From NCBI RefSeq assembly GCF_000478195.2, contig NZ_AUZM01000020.1:29140-93139 (forward strand): DNA of 64,000 bases, written 5' to 3'. Positions 15,929-24,932 of this stretch are shown one piece after another (positions within the stretch are counted from its first letter, which is position 1; every line of letters starts with the position of its first letter). The notes beneath the pieces are model-generated. The model was given only the letters and a program-made list of their open reading frames with translations, had not been told where the DNA came from and made no database searches. This DNA is from Lyngbya aestuarii BL J (GTDB lineage: Bacteria > Cyanobacteriota > Cyanobacteriia > Cyanobacteriales > Microcoleaceae). The translations under genes were made by a program, and so were the position numbers.

Positions 15929-18220
15929 ATGAACAAAAATAAAGCTTTTCAATCTAAAACCAGAAACAAAATACATCATCCCATCCATCGATTAATCTCT
16001 AAATTGAGAGGTACATCCCAGAAGCAAAAAATTCAAAAACTCAAACTCTCCTATCACCAGATTCTAACAAAAACTTCTACTCGTCAACAAAAGTCTTCTA
16101 AAATAGAAGAAGAACTTAAATATACTGAAAAAATATTACGACATAGAGCCGAACAAGAACAATTAACTATCGCCATAACAAATCGCATTCATCAATCACT
16201 CAATCTTCAGGAAAAACTTAATATCACCGTCATCAAAGTTCGAGAGTTTCTCAAATGTGATCGGGTGATTATTTATCAGTTTAATCAAAAATGTGGGGGA
16301 ACTGTCATTGCCGAATCTCTTGGCGAAACAGAGATCTCAATGCTCAATATTGTGATTGATAATCACTCTTTTCAAGAACTCTATATTCAACTTTATCAGC
16401 AAGGAGAGATTCAAGCCGTTTCTGATGTTTATACCGCCAAACTTAATCCCGATTATATTGACTTACTAGCAAAATTTAAAGTCAGAGCAAACTTAGGGAT
16501 TCCTATTGTTAAAGACAGCAAATTATGGGGATTATTAGTAGCTCAAAACTGCAATAATTCCCGAGAGTGGAAATCGTTAGAAATTAGCTTTCTCAAGCAA
16601 CTCACAACTCAAGTCGCCATTGCGATTCAACAATCTGAACTCTATCAACAAGTACAACAGGAAATTGCCCGACGTACTCAGGTAGAAACCACATTACAGC
16701 AAAAAATTGAACGAGAAAAACTATTAACCAAAACGGCTCAACGGATTCGTCAATCTCTTGATTTAGATGAAATTCTCAATACGACTGTCAGAGAAGTTAG
16801 ACAACTTTTGCAAGCAGATCGAACCGTTATTTTTCGCTTTAAACCTGACTGGAGTGGTGTTGTATCTGTAGAGTCTGTCATTACTCCTGAGTTATCAATT
16901 TTAAATACAAATATTTATGATCCTTGCTTTTCAAAAACCTATATTGAACAATATAACCAGGGTAGAATTCGAGCCATAGAAGATATTAATCAAGCACATT
17001 TAAGTCAATGTTATCTAGATTTATTAACTCAGTTTCAAGTGAGGGCTAATCTCGTTGTTCCTATTTTACAAGGAAAACACTTATGGGGATTATTAATTGC
17101 TCATCAATGTACTCAACCGAGACAATGGAAAACCCATGAAACTGAGTTACTCGAACAACTCGCAACTCAAGTCGGAATAGCAATTTCTCAAAGTCAACTC
17201 TACGAACAAACGCGACGTCAAGCTCAACGAGAACAAGCTCTTAATCAAGTTATTCAAGCAATTCGTACCTCTTTAGACTTACAAACTGTCTTCTCAACCG
17301 CAGCCGAAGAAGTGTGTAAATTACTTCAAGCCGAACGAACTGTAATTGCTCGCTATTTGATCGGAGAAAAACTCTGGTGTAATGTTGCTGATTATCATCA
17401 ATCTCCAGATTTACCCAGTGTATTGGGTTTAAAAATTTCAGATCAAAATAATAAAACTACAGCTCGGCTCAAAAATTTGGAAATCTTTCAAATTGAGGAA
17501 AAAACTGATTTTTGTGATCAATATGCTGGTATTTATCCAGGATATTTATTAATGATTCCTTTGCACTTAAGTTCGATCATTTGGGGAAGTTTAGGGTTAG
17601 TAAGAAACAAGTCTTATGACTGTTGGCAAACCTGGGAAATCGAGTTAGCCAGTGCTGTTGCTGATCAATTAGCAATTGCGATTCAACAATCTGAACTTTA
17701 TCAACAACTCGAACAATTAGCAATACTTGATGGCTTGACTAAAATTGCTAACCGTCGATATTTTGATCAATATTTAGATCAAGAATGGAAGCGAGCGCAA
17801 CGAGAACAGCATTCATTATCATTGCTATTACTTGATGTTGATCATTTTAAACTTTATAATGATACCTACGGACATCAAGCTGGAGATGAATGTTTGCAAA
17901 AAGTTGCAAAAGCGATTCAGGAAACTCTAAAACGTTCTAGCGATTTAGTCGCTCGTTATGGAGGTGAAGAATTTGTGATCCTTTTACCCAATACAGCAGC
18001 TAAAGGCGCAATACAAATTGCACAAGATGTTCATGATAGTATTCAACAGTTAGCGATTGAACATTCTCGCTCATCGGTTAATCAGTTTGTCACCGTTAGT
18101 ATTGGGATTTCAACGATAATTCCCCAGCCCTTTAGTCGCTTTGAAGTATTAGTAAGTAGAGCAGATAAAGCCCTCTACAAAGCCAAACAGCAACGCAATA
18201 CTTTCTGCTTATATTGTTGA
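15929..18220 (+). CDS. triple-GAF diguanylate cyclase with a DXCF cyanobacteriochrome-like GAF2
   Basis: A 763-aa cytosolic protein: a basic, coiled N-terminus (1-75), GAF1 (about 80-238), GAF2 (about 270-426), GAF3 (about 433-590) and GGDEF (about 597-763). The cyclase half-site is GGEEF (678-682), preceded by RSSD five residues earlier (669-672), the c-di-GMP inhibitory I-site. It should therefore be active and feedback-controlled. GAF2 carries DPCF (C333) and, 28 residues on, QCYLDLL (C361) before FQVRANLVVPIL. That is the two-cysteine arrangement of DXCF cyanobacteriochromes, though the usual His after the second Cys is Tyr. GAF1 lacks both cysteines. Light control of c-di-GMP is inferred, with precedent in the SesA-type cyclases. 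Confidence 0.9.
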   Translation: MNKNKAFQSKTRNKIHHPIHRLISKLRGTSQKQKIQKLKLSYHQILTKTSTRQQKSSKIEEELKYTEKILRHRAEQEQLTIAITNRIHQSLNLQEKLNITVIKVREFLKCDRVIIYQFNQKCGGTVIAESLGETEISMLNIVIDNHSFQELYIQLYQQGEIQAVSDVYTAKLNPDYIDLLAKFKVRANLGIPIVKDSKLWGLLVAQNCNNSREWKSLEISFLKQLTTQVAIAIQQSELYQQVQQEIARRTQVETTLQQKIEREKLLTKTAQRIRQSLDLDEILNTTVREVRQLLQADRTVIFRFKPDWSGVVSVESVITPELSILNTNIYDPCFSKTYIEQYNQGRIRAIEDINQAHLSQCYLDLLTQFQVRANLVVPILQGKHLWGLLIAHQCTQPRQWKTHETELLEQLATQVGIAISQSQLYEQTRRQAQREQALNQVIQAIRTSLDLQTVFSTAAEEVCKLLQAERTVIARYLIGEKLWCNVADYHQSPDLPSVLGLKISDQNNKTTARLKNLEIFQIEEKTDFCDQYAGIYPGYLLMIPLHLSSIIWGSLGLVRNKSYDCWQTWEIELASAVADQLAIAIQQSELYQQLEQLAILDGLTKIANRRYFDQYLDQEWKRAQREQHSLSLLLLDVDHFKLYNDTYGHQAGDECLQKVAKAIQETLKRSSDLVARYGGEEFVILLPNTAAKGAIQIAQDVHDSIQQLAIEHSRSSVNQFVTVSIGISTIIPQPFSRFEVLVSRADKALYKAKQQRNTFCLYC

Positions 18221-18478
18221 ACTTTTTCTGAACAAAACGAGTGAGTCTAAATTCCAGTCTTCCCAAAACTTTACTAAATCTTTACAAAAAGAACCCTGAC
18301 ACCAGAAAAGTTGAAGATTGAGTAAAAGATCCTTTAGTTTGTTGCATTGTGTAAAGATTATTAGTTATACATAAATATAGAAAGGAAAGTTAGAAATACA
18401 ACAAATAACTTTCAAATTATTGATCACTTTAAAGTCAGGGCGCTCTCCTATGAAACCCTATCAATGTGAGAGTAAACA

Positions 18479-18739
18479 ATGAATCTGAGTAACGTTTTAA
18501 AGCAATCTACTTTGACTACTATTACAATTTTAGCAGTCGCTTTTCCGCAAACTGAGATGATGATGACAAACTTCTCTTTAGTCGGTAATCTGGCATATCA
18601 TCTTGATGATTCATTGGAACTTGATAATAAACAGTTCGATGTATTGAATCAAGAATCAGGCACAATAAAAAGTGTAGAAAATAAAGATCCCAAATCCCCC
18701 CCCTCAAGGGGTGACAGTAAGCCTGAAAATCAGAGATGA
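18479..18739 (+). CDS. hypothetical protein, 86 aa, possibly exported
   Basis: ATG at 18479. The N-terminal stretch STLTTITILAVAFPQTEMMM resembles a weak signal peptide, and the rest is polar, ending in a Pro/Ser/Lys-rich tail (KDPKSPPSRGDSKPENQR). No known domain. A weak TGAGAG precedes the start. It stands alone between the diguanylate cyclase and tyrA. The sequence has no repeat signature. It may be a small secreted protein or a chance ORF. Confidence 0.35.
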   Translation: MNLSNVLKQSTLTTITILAVAFPQTEMMMTNFSLVGNLAYHLDDSLELDNKQFDVLNQESGTIKSVENKDPKSPPSRGDSKPENQR

Positions 18740-18935
18740 TTAGAGTTATCGTCAATCTCGGTTCCCAAAAACTCCTCAACAAATAACCCTATTCGTTGAT
18801 GGTTAATCATGATTTTTACCTAGACGATAGAAAAAGAATTGAAACTTTTAATTCTCTCCTCTAGATGAAATCAGAAACCAGAAATAGATTGATTGTTTTA
18901 GATTGATTGACTGCACTTTTGAATCCAGATTTTGG

Positions 18936-19826
18936 CTAAAAATTAAACTTTTTACGTTCTTGTTGAGTTTGAATAAGTTGCTGTTCTAATGTTTGCCAAT
19001 CTTCTTGTTCGATGATGTCAATAAATTGATCAAGACGACTCCGATAAGCCTGTAGAGATCGCAATAAAGCTTTTTGATTATATCGCGCCATCATTACCCC
19101 TAACTCCGGATTTCCACCCCCCACACGGCTGGTATCACGAAAGCCGGAACTTGCTAATTGTTGAGCCAGTTGTTGAACTTTGACATCTTCTTCTGCGGTT
19201 ACAGCCGCGACTAAACTCGCACTCACCGTCACAGGTAAATGAGAAATCCAAGCCACAGCTTGATCATGATCTTGTGGTGAACATTGATAAACTTTTGCTT
19301 GCAATAATTCAGCAATCTTAGTAACCATTTGTATTTCAAACTCTGATGTTTTTTCAGTCGGAGTAATCACATAAGGTTTACCCAAAAACAAATTTTTTTG
19401 AGCAGCTTCTATACCACTTTCAGCCGTTCCTGCCATTGGATGTCCTCCGACAAAATGGGGCCAAAGTTGATAAAGTATTTCTACAATCGGCTGCTTAACT
19501 GAACCCACATCAGTTATAATAGTAGTGGGTTTAAGATGAGGAATTAACTCCTCAAGCGTAGAAGCAATTGCCCCAATCGGCGTACAAATAAACACAACAT
19601 CAGCACTCGCCATCAAAGATAAATCAACACTCGCCTCATCAACAGCACCCATTGCGATCGCCTTTTGGCAAGTGCTTTGACGACGACTCACCCCTAAAAC
19701 CCGATAGGGTTGCTCGGTTGAGGAATTATTTTTAGTTGGTAATTGTATCAATTTTGGTTGAATTGAACATAAATCTAACCCGATAGAACCCCCAATTAAA
19801 CCTAACCCAACCAGACCAATATTCAT
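18936..19826 (-). CDS. tyrA: prephenate/arogenate dehydrogenase
   Basis: 296 aa from the ATG at 19826 (MNIGLVGLGLIGGSIGLDL); an open upstream extension of 30 codons lacks family similarity. The N-terminal GLGLIGGS is the NAD(P)-binding glycine loop. ICTPIGAI, DVGSVKQPI, VGGHPMAGTAESG and the conserved His in AWISHLPVTVSASL are diagnostic of TyrA. In cyanobacteria the enzyme usually acts as NADP-dependent arogenate dehydrogenase, oxidatively decarboxylating L-arogenate to tyrosine. That preference is family knowledge, not read here. The C-terminal residues 200-296 form the helical dimerisation region (ASSGFRDTSRVGGGNPELGVMM). There is no chorismate mutase or ACT domain. Confidence 0.95.
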   Translation of the reverse strand: MNIGLVGLGLIGGSIGLDLCSIQPKLIQLPTKNNSSTEQPYRVLGVSRRQSTCQKAIAMGAVDEASVDLSLMASADVVFICTPIGAIASTLEELIPHLKPTTIITDVGSVKQPIVEILYQLWPHFVGGHPMAGTAESGIEAAQKNLFLGKPYVITPTEKTSEFEIQMVTKIAELLQAKVYQCSPQDHDQAVAWISHLPVTVSASLVAAVTAEEDVKVQQLAQQLASSGFRDTSRVGGGNPELGVMMARYNQKALLRSLQAYRSRLDQFIDIIEQEDWQTLEQQLIQTQQERKKFNF

Positions 19827-19995
19827 GTGAGACTGTTTAGCTTTTATAGTGATTGATATGCTTAAATTTAACTCATGTTGAAACAAAATGATCAAACAAT
19901 AATCTAGAATCTCCATTCCCCGGCAGGCAGTGAAAAAATTTTGATATAGTAGATATTAGATTAAAACCTGTTTTTTATTCGGAAAACTTGAAGGC

Positions 19996-21549
19996 ATGAA
20001 TGCCGAAGAACTAATTCAAAGTTATCAATCCGGCATCAGAGATTTTAGTGCGATCCTGCTTTGCGAAGCCAATCTCAGTCGTACTAATCTCTCCGGTGCT
20101 AACTTCTCTCAAGCTGTCCTCAGCATTACCAATCTCAGCGGTGCAAATCTCTCAGGAGCGAACCTCAGCCAAGCCAAACTAAATGTCGCCAAATTAAGCG
20201 GAGCCAACCTCAGCGGAGCCAACCTGACGGGCGCAATTCTCAATGTTGCCAATCTAATTCGCACCGATCTCAGTCAAGCCACTCTGATCAAAGCCTCTCT
20301 AATCCGTTCGGAGTTAATCCGTGCGGATCTCAGCCATGCCATTTTAACCGCCGCGAACCTCAGTGAAGCCGATTTGCGAGAAGCCACCCTACGACAAGTT
20401 GATCTGCGACAGGCGAACCTCAAAAGTGCCAATCTGCGAGACGCCGTTTTAATCGCCAGTAACCTCGAAGGAACCAACTTACACGGTGCCGATCTCACCC
20501 GTGCGGATTTACGAGGGGCGAATCTCGTCAACGCCGAACTCCGACAGGCAAATCTCTCCCAGGCGAACCTTAGCGGAGCCAATCTCAAAGGTGCAAACTT
20601 GCGTTGGGCCGATCTAAACGGAGCCGATCTCAGAGGAGTCAACCTCGAACAAGCCCGACTAAGTGGAGCCAGTTTGTATGGTGCCGATCTCAGCCATGCT
20701 AGCTTACTATATACCCATTTAATTCATGCCGATCTCACCCAAGCCAACCTGACGGGGGCCGACTGGACAGGAGCCGAACTCACCGGAGCCGCCCTCACCG
20801 GAGCTAAACTCTACGATGTCTCTCGATTTGAAGTCAAAGCCGACGAAATCACCTGTGATTGGGTTGATGTCAGTCCCAACGGCGATGGCAGTAAAGTTCT
20901 CCGCTTTAGCGCTCAAGAAGCCTACCAATTTTTTAACGCCACCTCCCCCATGGTGGAAATTAGCATTGATATGGCACTCGATGCCGAAGCTCACTGCGCC
21001 TTAGCCGATGCTTACCGCGACATCATCAGCCATACTTCAATCATCAATCGCCCACCCAGTATAGAGGTTAGTCCTCGTCGAACCACTTTATCGTTTAGGA
21101 TAGAAAGAGACGAACAACTGTTTTCCACCGCCTATATTGTCATTCTTCCGTTTAAAGATGCAGATCCTACTCAAAAAAGTATTCGGAATCTGGTTCAAAT
21201 GCTCGGATCAGAGAAGTTCATCGGCTTAAGCGTTCGGCACTCCCATCAAATCGGAAAATTGGTGAGTGAAATCAAGCAACAACTCGATCAGATCAGCGAC
21301 TTGAAATTACACACCAAATCCCCATCCGAACCCGAAAGTCCCCAAGCTTTCTTTACCTCTCCCACTCGTACAACGCTGCGAAACTTTCACAATCGAACCC
21401 TCAAAATTCATAGCCATCCTCAATTTGGAAGAAGCCTACTCAATGTGCCTGAACTCATGAACTCCTCGGGATATTCCCAAGAAAAATATTTGGAGATGAT
21501 GGCTCCCTCATTAGACAATCTCTCAGACTTTCTGCTCATCTCAGACTAA
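19996..21549 (+). CDS. pentapeptide-repeat protein with conserved C-terminal domain (first paralogue)
   Basis: 517 aa. A short N-terminal lead (EELIQSYQSGIRDFSAILL) is followed by about 45 tandem A(D/N)Lxx pentapeptides (residues about 20-272), which should fold as a right-handed quadrilateral beta-helix. From residue about 275 there is a non-repeat domain of about 240 residues beginning GAKLYDVSRFEVKADEITCDWVD. It has alternating strands and helices (VEISIDMALDAEAHCALADAYRDI, TTLSFRIERDEQLFSTAYIVILPF). The same domain follows the repeats in the next gene. I know no function for it. A ribosome-like GAAGG lies upstream. The two genes are separated by about 90 bp. Confidence 0.88.
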   Translation: MNAEELIQSYQSGIRDFSAILLCEANLSRTNLSGANFSQAVLSITNLSGANLSGANLSQAKLNVAKLSGANLSGANLTGAILNVANLIRTDLSQATLIKASLIRSELIRADLSHAILTAANLSEADLREATLRQVDLRQANLKSANLRDAVLIASNLEGTNLHGADLTRADLRGANLVNAELRQANLSQANLSGANLKGANLRWADLNGADLRGVNLEQARLSGASLYGADLSHASLLYTHLIHADLTQANLTGADWTGAELTGAALTGAKLYDVSRFEVKADEITCDWVDVSPNGDGSKVLRFSAQEAYQFFNATSPMVEISIDMALDAEAHCALADAYRDIISHTSIINRPPSIEVSPRRTTLSFRIERDEQLFSTAYIVILPFKDADPTQKSIRNLVQMLGSEKFIGLSVRHSHQIGKLVSEIKQQLDQISDLKLHTKSPSEPESPQAFFTSPTRTTLRNFHNRTLKIHSHPQFGRSLLNVPELMNSSGYSQEKYLEMMAPSLDNLSDFLLISD

Positions 21550-21642
21550 ATAGAGATGTCATACTAACTTGTTGAGGAGAAACTCTAATGAGACTAACAC
21601 TTCAATCTTTTTAGTCATTTCGTACAGGATGCAGGGGTGATA

Positions 21643-23196
21643 ATGGCACAGGAACTCGTAAAAATCTACAACTTAGTCAAAAGATACAAAGAAGGGGAAC
21701 GGAATTTTACGGGGATCAATCTCAATGAAGCCAACTTGAGTCGGATTAACTTAAGTCAAGCCAATTTAAGCGATGCCTCCCTGTGTGTTACCAATTTAAG
21801 TGGGGCAAATCTGAGTGGTATTAATTTGAGTCGCGCTAATCTCAATGTAGGTCGATTGAGTCAAGCCAACCTCACCGGAGCCAATCTCAGTCGAGCCACC
21901 CTCAATGTTGCCAATTTAGTGCGAGCGGATTTGAGCGATGCTATCCTAATCGAAACCTTAGCCATTCGTTCAGAACTAATTAGAGCCAGACTCAATAATG
22001 CCAACCTGACCAAAGCCAATCTTAATGGCGCTGATTTACGAGAAGCAAGAGTCGGACAAGCCAACTTTTCTCAAGCCAATCTGAGTGGAGCCAACCTCCG
22101 AGGCGTGTCGGGAGCATCAACAAACCTGCAAAGAGCAGACTTACGGCGAGCAAATTTGGTGAAAGCTAATTTACCCAAAGCCAATTTTAGCCACGCCGAG
22201 ATGCGACAAACCAACCTCACCTATGCAGACTTACGACAAGCGAACCTCAGTGGAGCCAATCTCCGATGGGCTGACTTACGCGGAGCCAATTTGTTAGGAG
22301 CCGATTTATCCGGGGCCAACTTATCCGGGGCGAACTTATCTGGGGCGAATCTCAGTCGGGCGACTTTAGCCAAAGCTAGTCTGGTTCATGTTGATTTAAC
22401 CCAAGCCAATTTAATTAAAGCCGATTGGATGGGGGCTGATATTTCCGGCGCCACCTTAACCGGAGCCAAACTCTACGAAGTTCCCCGATTTAACTTAAAA
22501 GCCGAAGACATTACCTGTGAATGGGTTGATCTCAGTGCAAATGGTGATCATAGCGAGGTTTATCAATTTAACCCCGAAACCCTCAAAAAGTTTTTTAATC
22601 AAGTTCTGCCCACTGTGCAAGTGATTGTGGATGCTCCCCTCGATCTTGAAGCCAATCTAGTTCTCGCTGAAACCTACCATCACATCGCCAAAGAGTATGC
22701 ACTTCTCAAACATCCTCCAAGTATTGATACTGATATCCGACGCACCGTAATCACCTTTCGGATTGATCGCGAAGAATATTTGTTTTCAATGGGATGCTTG
22801 GCAATTTTTCCCTTTGATGATGCCAGTAAAACTCAAAAAAATATTGTCAGTTTAGTTCGCAATTTGCAAGATCGCAGCGAAAAAAATCAGAACCAACTTC
22901 GAGTCTTAGCAGCGATGGGAGAAGTGATTTCTAAAGCTCACGATCTCAAACAAGTGGTCAAATCAATTCGCTCTGAACAAATCCCTAGCTTTTTTCACCG
23001 TCCCACTCAAATGATCTTAACGAATACCAGTCAAAAAAAGTTAACTGTCCACACCCATTGCGATTTCGGTAAGCGCTTTAAACCCTCTATTGTTGATCGA
23101 GAACGAGACAATCACTCGAGTAAATTTATCGAACCCATCCTCTTTGATGGAGAACAGGTGATTGATTTTGTCGATAGTTTTGATTATCTTAGTTAG
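21643..23196 (+). CDS. pentapeptide-repeat protein with conserved C-terminal domain (second paralogue)
   Basis: 517 aa from ATG 21643, preceded by AGGGGTG; a GTG two codons upstream is the alternative. It is the same length and architecture as the preceding gene: lead EGERNFTGINL, about 45 pentapeptides to residue about 272, then the shared domain beginning GAKLYEVPRFNLKAEDITCEWVDL. Alignable blocks include HPPSIDTDIRRTVITFRIDRE and FFHRPTQMILTNTSQKKLTVHTH, against RPPSIEVSPRRTTLSFRIERDE and FFTSPTRTTLRNFHNRTLKIHSH in the partner. This is a tandem duplication that has diverged substantially, probably co-transcribed. No membrane helix. Function unknown; some pentapeptide proteins mimic DNA or act in lumen or cytosol scaffolding. 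Confidence 0.88.
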   Translation: MAQELVKIYNLVKRYKEGERNFTGINLNEANLSRINLSQANLSDASLCVTNLSGANLSGINLSRANLNVGRLSQANLTGANLSRATLNVANLVRADLSDAILIETLAIRSELIRARLNNANLTKANLNGADLREARVGQANFSQANLSGANLRGVSGASTNLQRADLRRANLVKANLPKANFSHAEMRQTNLTYADLRQANLSGANLRWADLRGANLLGADLSGANLSGANLSGANLSRATLAKASLVHVDLTQANLIKADWMGADISGATLTGAKLYEVPRFNLKAEDITCEWVDLSANGDHSEVYQFNPETLKKFFNQVLPTVQVIVDAPLDLEANLVLAETYHHIAKEYALLKHPPSIDTDIRRTVITFRIDREEYLFSMGCLAIFPFDDASKTQKNIVSLVRNLQDRSEKNQNQLRVLAAMGEVISKAHDLKQVVKSIRSEQIPSFFHRPTQMILTNTSQKKLTVHTHCDFGKRFKPSIVDRERDNHSSKFIEPILFDGEQVIDFVDSFDYLS

Positions 23197-23329
23197 AAGT
23201 CAAGGTTGATTGATAGAGTTGGGGTCACTTGTGTAAAATGATTTCAGATGCTCCACAGACCCATTTCCGACTTAAACCATCCGCTCCTATCAGTTCTCCA
23301 GTTCTCAACTCGCAAAGGCTTTAATTTTC

Positions 23330-24895
23330 TTGATCGAGGTAGAAGCTCATAATTTACTGCAAAGCTTTCTGCGATCGCGGAGTGTTTCCGTCGGAAAATC
23401 GCCAGGTCAAATCTCATGGCCTCACTATTTAACAATGGCCAGATTAGTGGCGCGAGCGTTGCGACTTGGACGTAGTGCTTTAATTCAAACTGGGGTGAGT
23501 CCAGTTAGTCACCATCATTCCTATCGTTTCAGTTATCTCATTCCGGTTTTAATTTGGTCGGAACCTGCCTTAATTGTTGCCCCCCAGTGGTTGTTAACAG
23601 AACTCCAACAAGAAGAAATTCCCCAATTGTTTGAGTCCCAAGCACTCGACGCTCATCTGACTCAACCCATTATTCAAGGCGATCGCTGGCCCCAAGAATC
23701 CAACTTTCAGGGTATCTTACTCACCACTCCCGAAGAATGGTTAAGCGATCGCTTAGGCAGGTTCCGACGGTTTCCGCCCAATATTCCCACAATTATTGAT
23801 GGAGTTGATGACCTAGAAACCTGGACACGGGAACAATTAACCACCTGTATTCAACCGCAAGATTGGACACAACTCCACCAACAAGCACCCCAACACACAG
23901 ATATCATCCGCGAGGCAAAAATTAACCTCACCCAAGCCATTTTTCAACGTCCTGCTAATCCCCACCACTGTCATTTATTAGATCAAGCTGAACAAGCGAT
24001 TTTAGAGCAACTCTACGAAGATTTAGTGGAGACTGTCTCCCCTGCGGTTCCCGATGCTTGGACTCAATTTTGGCATCAATGGCAAGCTTCAGAACAACTC
24101 CGATGGGTCAAAGTTAATCGAGAACAAGGCACTTTTTCCCTGTATTGTAGTCCGGCAGAAGTGAGTTCATCCTTGAGTCAGATTTGGCTGTTACAACCTG
24201 TTGTGTTGATTGGAGGGGCGTTAGACTTGCAGAAAACTGCCCCGACTTATCGTCAATTAGTGGGACTCGGAGACATTACGGGTGTGAAGTTTTCACCGGA
24301 TCGCAATTCCCAACTGATTCAACTTTATCTTCCCTCACGCCTTCCACTCCCCAATACACCCAAATTTCAAGCGGCTTTAATTGAGGAAATTCGCGGCTTA
24401 CTTTGTATGAGTGCAACCCTAGAGGGATTGACAGTGTTACTCATTGAGGATACACCCCTAAAAACTCAGATCGGGGCTGTGTTTGCAGCAGAGTTTGGTT
24501 CGCGAGTCCAGGTGGAAACCACTAAAGTTGATCGGCCAGGAATTTTAGTCACTGGTTGGGAATTTTGGCGACAACATCAGGGAAAACTTCCCCCACCTCA
24601 TTTGTTAGCGATCGCCACTTTACCTTTACCTTCGTTAGAACATCCACTGGTTGCGGGGCGAGTCAGTTATTACAAACAGAATCATCTCGACTGGTTTCGA
24701 CTGTATCTCCTTCCCACCGCCTTAAATGAGTTACAACGGGCTGTTGCCCCTGTGCGAGACTGTCAAGGGATTGTAGCGTTGTTTGATAGTCGAGTTTTGC
24801 ATCGCAGCTATGGTGAACAAGTCTTAGCGGCGTTGAGTCCACTCGCCAGGATTGATTATTTAGATACAACTTGGTTTAATAGTCGTTCTTTGTGA
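23330..24895 (+). CDS. DinG-like helicase C-terminal protein lacking Walker A
   Basis: 521 aa, TTG start chosen because the conserved N-terminus (IEVEAHNLLQSFLRS..., WPHYLTMARLVARALRLGRSALIQTG) begins there. The C-terminal third matches the DinG/XPD helicase C domain: LATLPLPSLEHPLVAGRVSYY, LPTALNELQRAVAPVRD, GIVALFDSRVLHRSYGEQVLAAL. The Walker A position, where an active DinG has GTGKS, reads QTGVSPVSHHHS, and the arginine-finger box QGxGRLIR reads QRAVAPVRD. It therefore looks ATPase-dead or strongly altered. The reading frame is long and intact, so it is probably a maintained paralogue, not recent decay. Residues about 14-26 come from an inserted 33-bp repeat. Confidence 0.75.
   Translation: MIEVEAHNLLQSFLRSRSVSVGKSPGQISWPHYLTMARLVARALRLGRSALIQTGVSPVSHHHSYRFSYLIPVLIWSEPALIVAPQWLLTELQQEEIPQLFESQALDAHLTQPIIQGDRWPQESNFQGILLTTPEEWLSDRLGRFRRFPPNIPTIIDGVDDLETWTREQLTTCIQPQDWTQLHQQAPQHTDIIREAKINLTQAIFQRPANPHHCHLLDQAEQAILEQLYEDLVETVSPAVPDAWTQFWHQWQASEQLRWVKVNREQGTFSLYCSPAEVSSSLSQIWLLQPVVLIGGALDLQKTAPTYRQLVGLGDITGVKFSPDRNSQLIQLYLPSRLPLPNTPKFQAALIEEIRGLLCMSATLEGLTVLLIEDTPLKTQIGAVFAAEFGSRVQVETTKVDRPGILVTGWEFWRQHQGKLPPPHLLAIATLPLPSLEHPLVAGRVSYYKQNHLDWFRLYLLPTALNELQRAVAPVRDCQGIVALFDSRVLHRSYGEQVLAALSPLARIDYLDTTWFNSRSL
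23371..23403 (+). repeat. 33-bp HIP1-ended palindromic repeat inside the DinG-like gene
   Basis: Starts GCGATCGC, ends AATCGCC, with an inner TTTCC-GTC-GGAAA hairpin. It encodes the segment RSRSVSVGKSP. Compare RSRSVALAVSP from the copy at 7381-7413: same length, same phase, compensatory inner stems. Confidence 0.7.
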
Positions 24896-24932
24896 GAAGA
24901 ATCCCCGCCTTTTGAGGAGCGGGAAGTGTGAA

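Noticed and set aside
20274..20642. 122-codon Arg/Leu-rich ORF opposite the pentapeptide gene
   Set aside because: Antisense shadow created by the repeat coding pattern.
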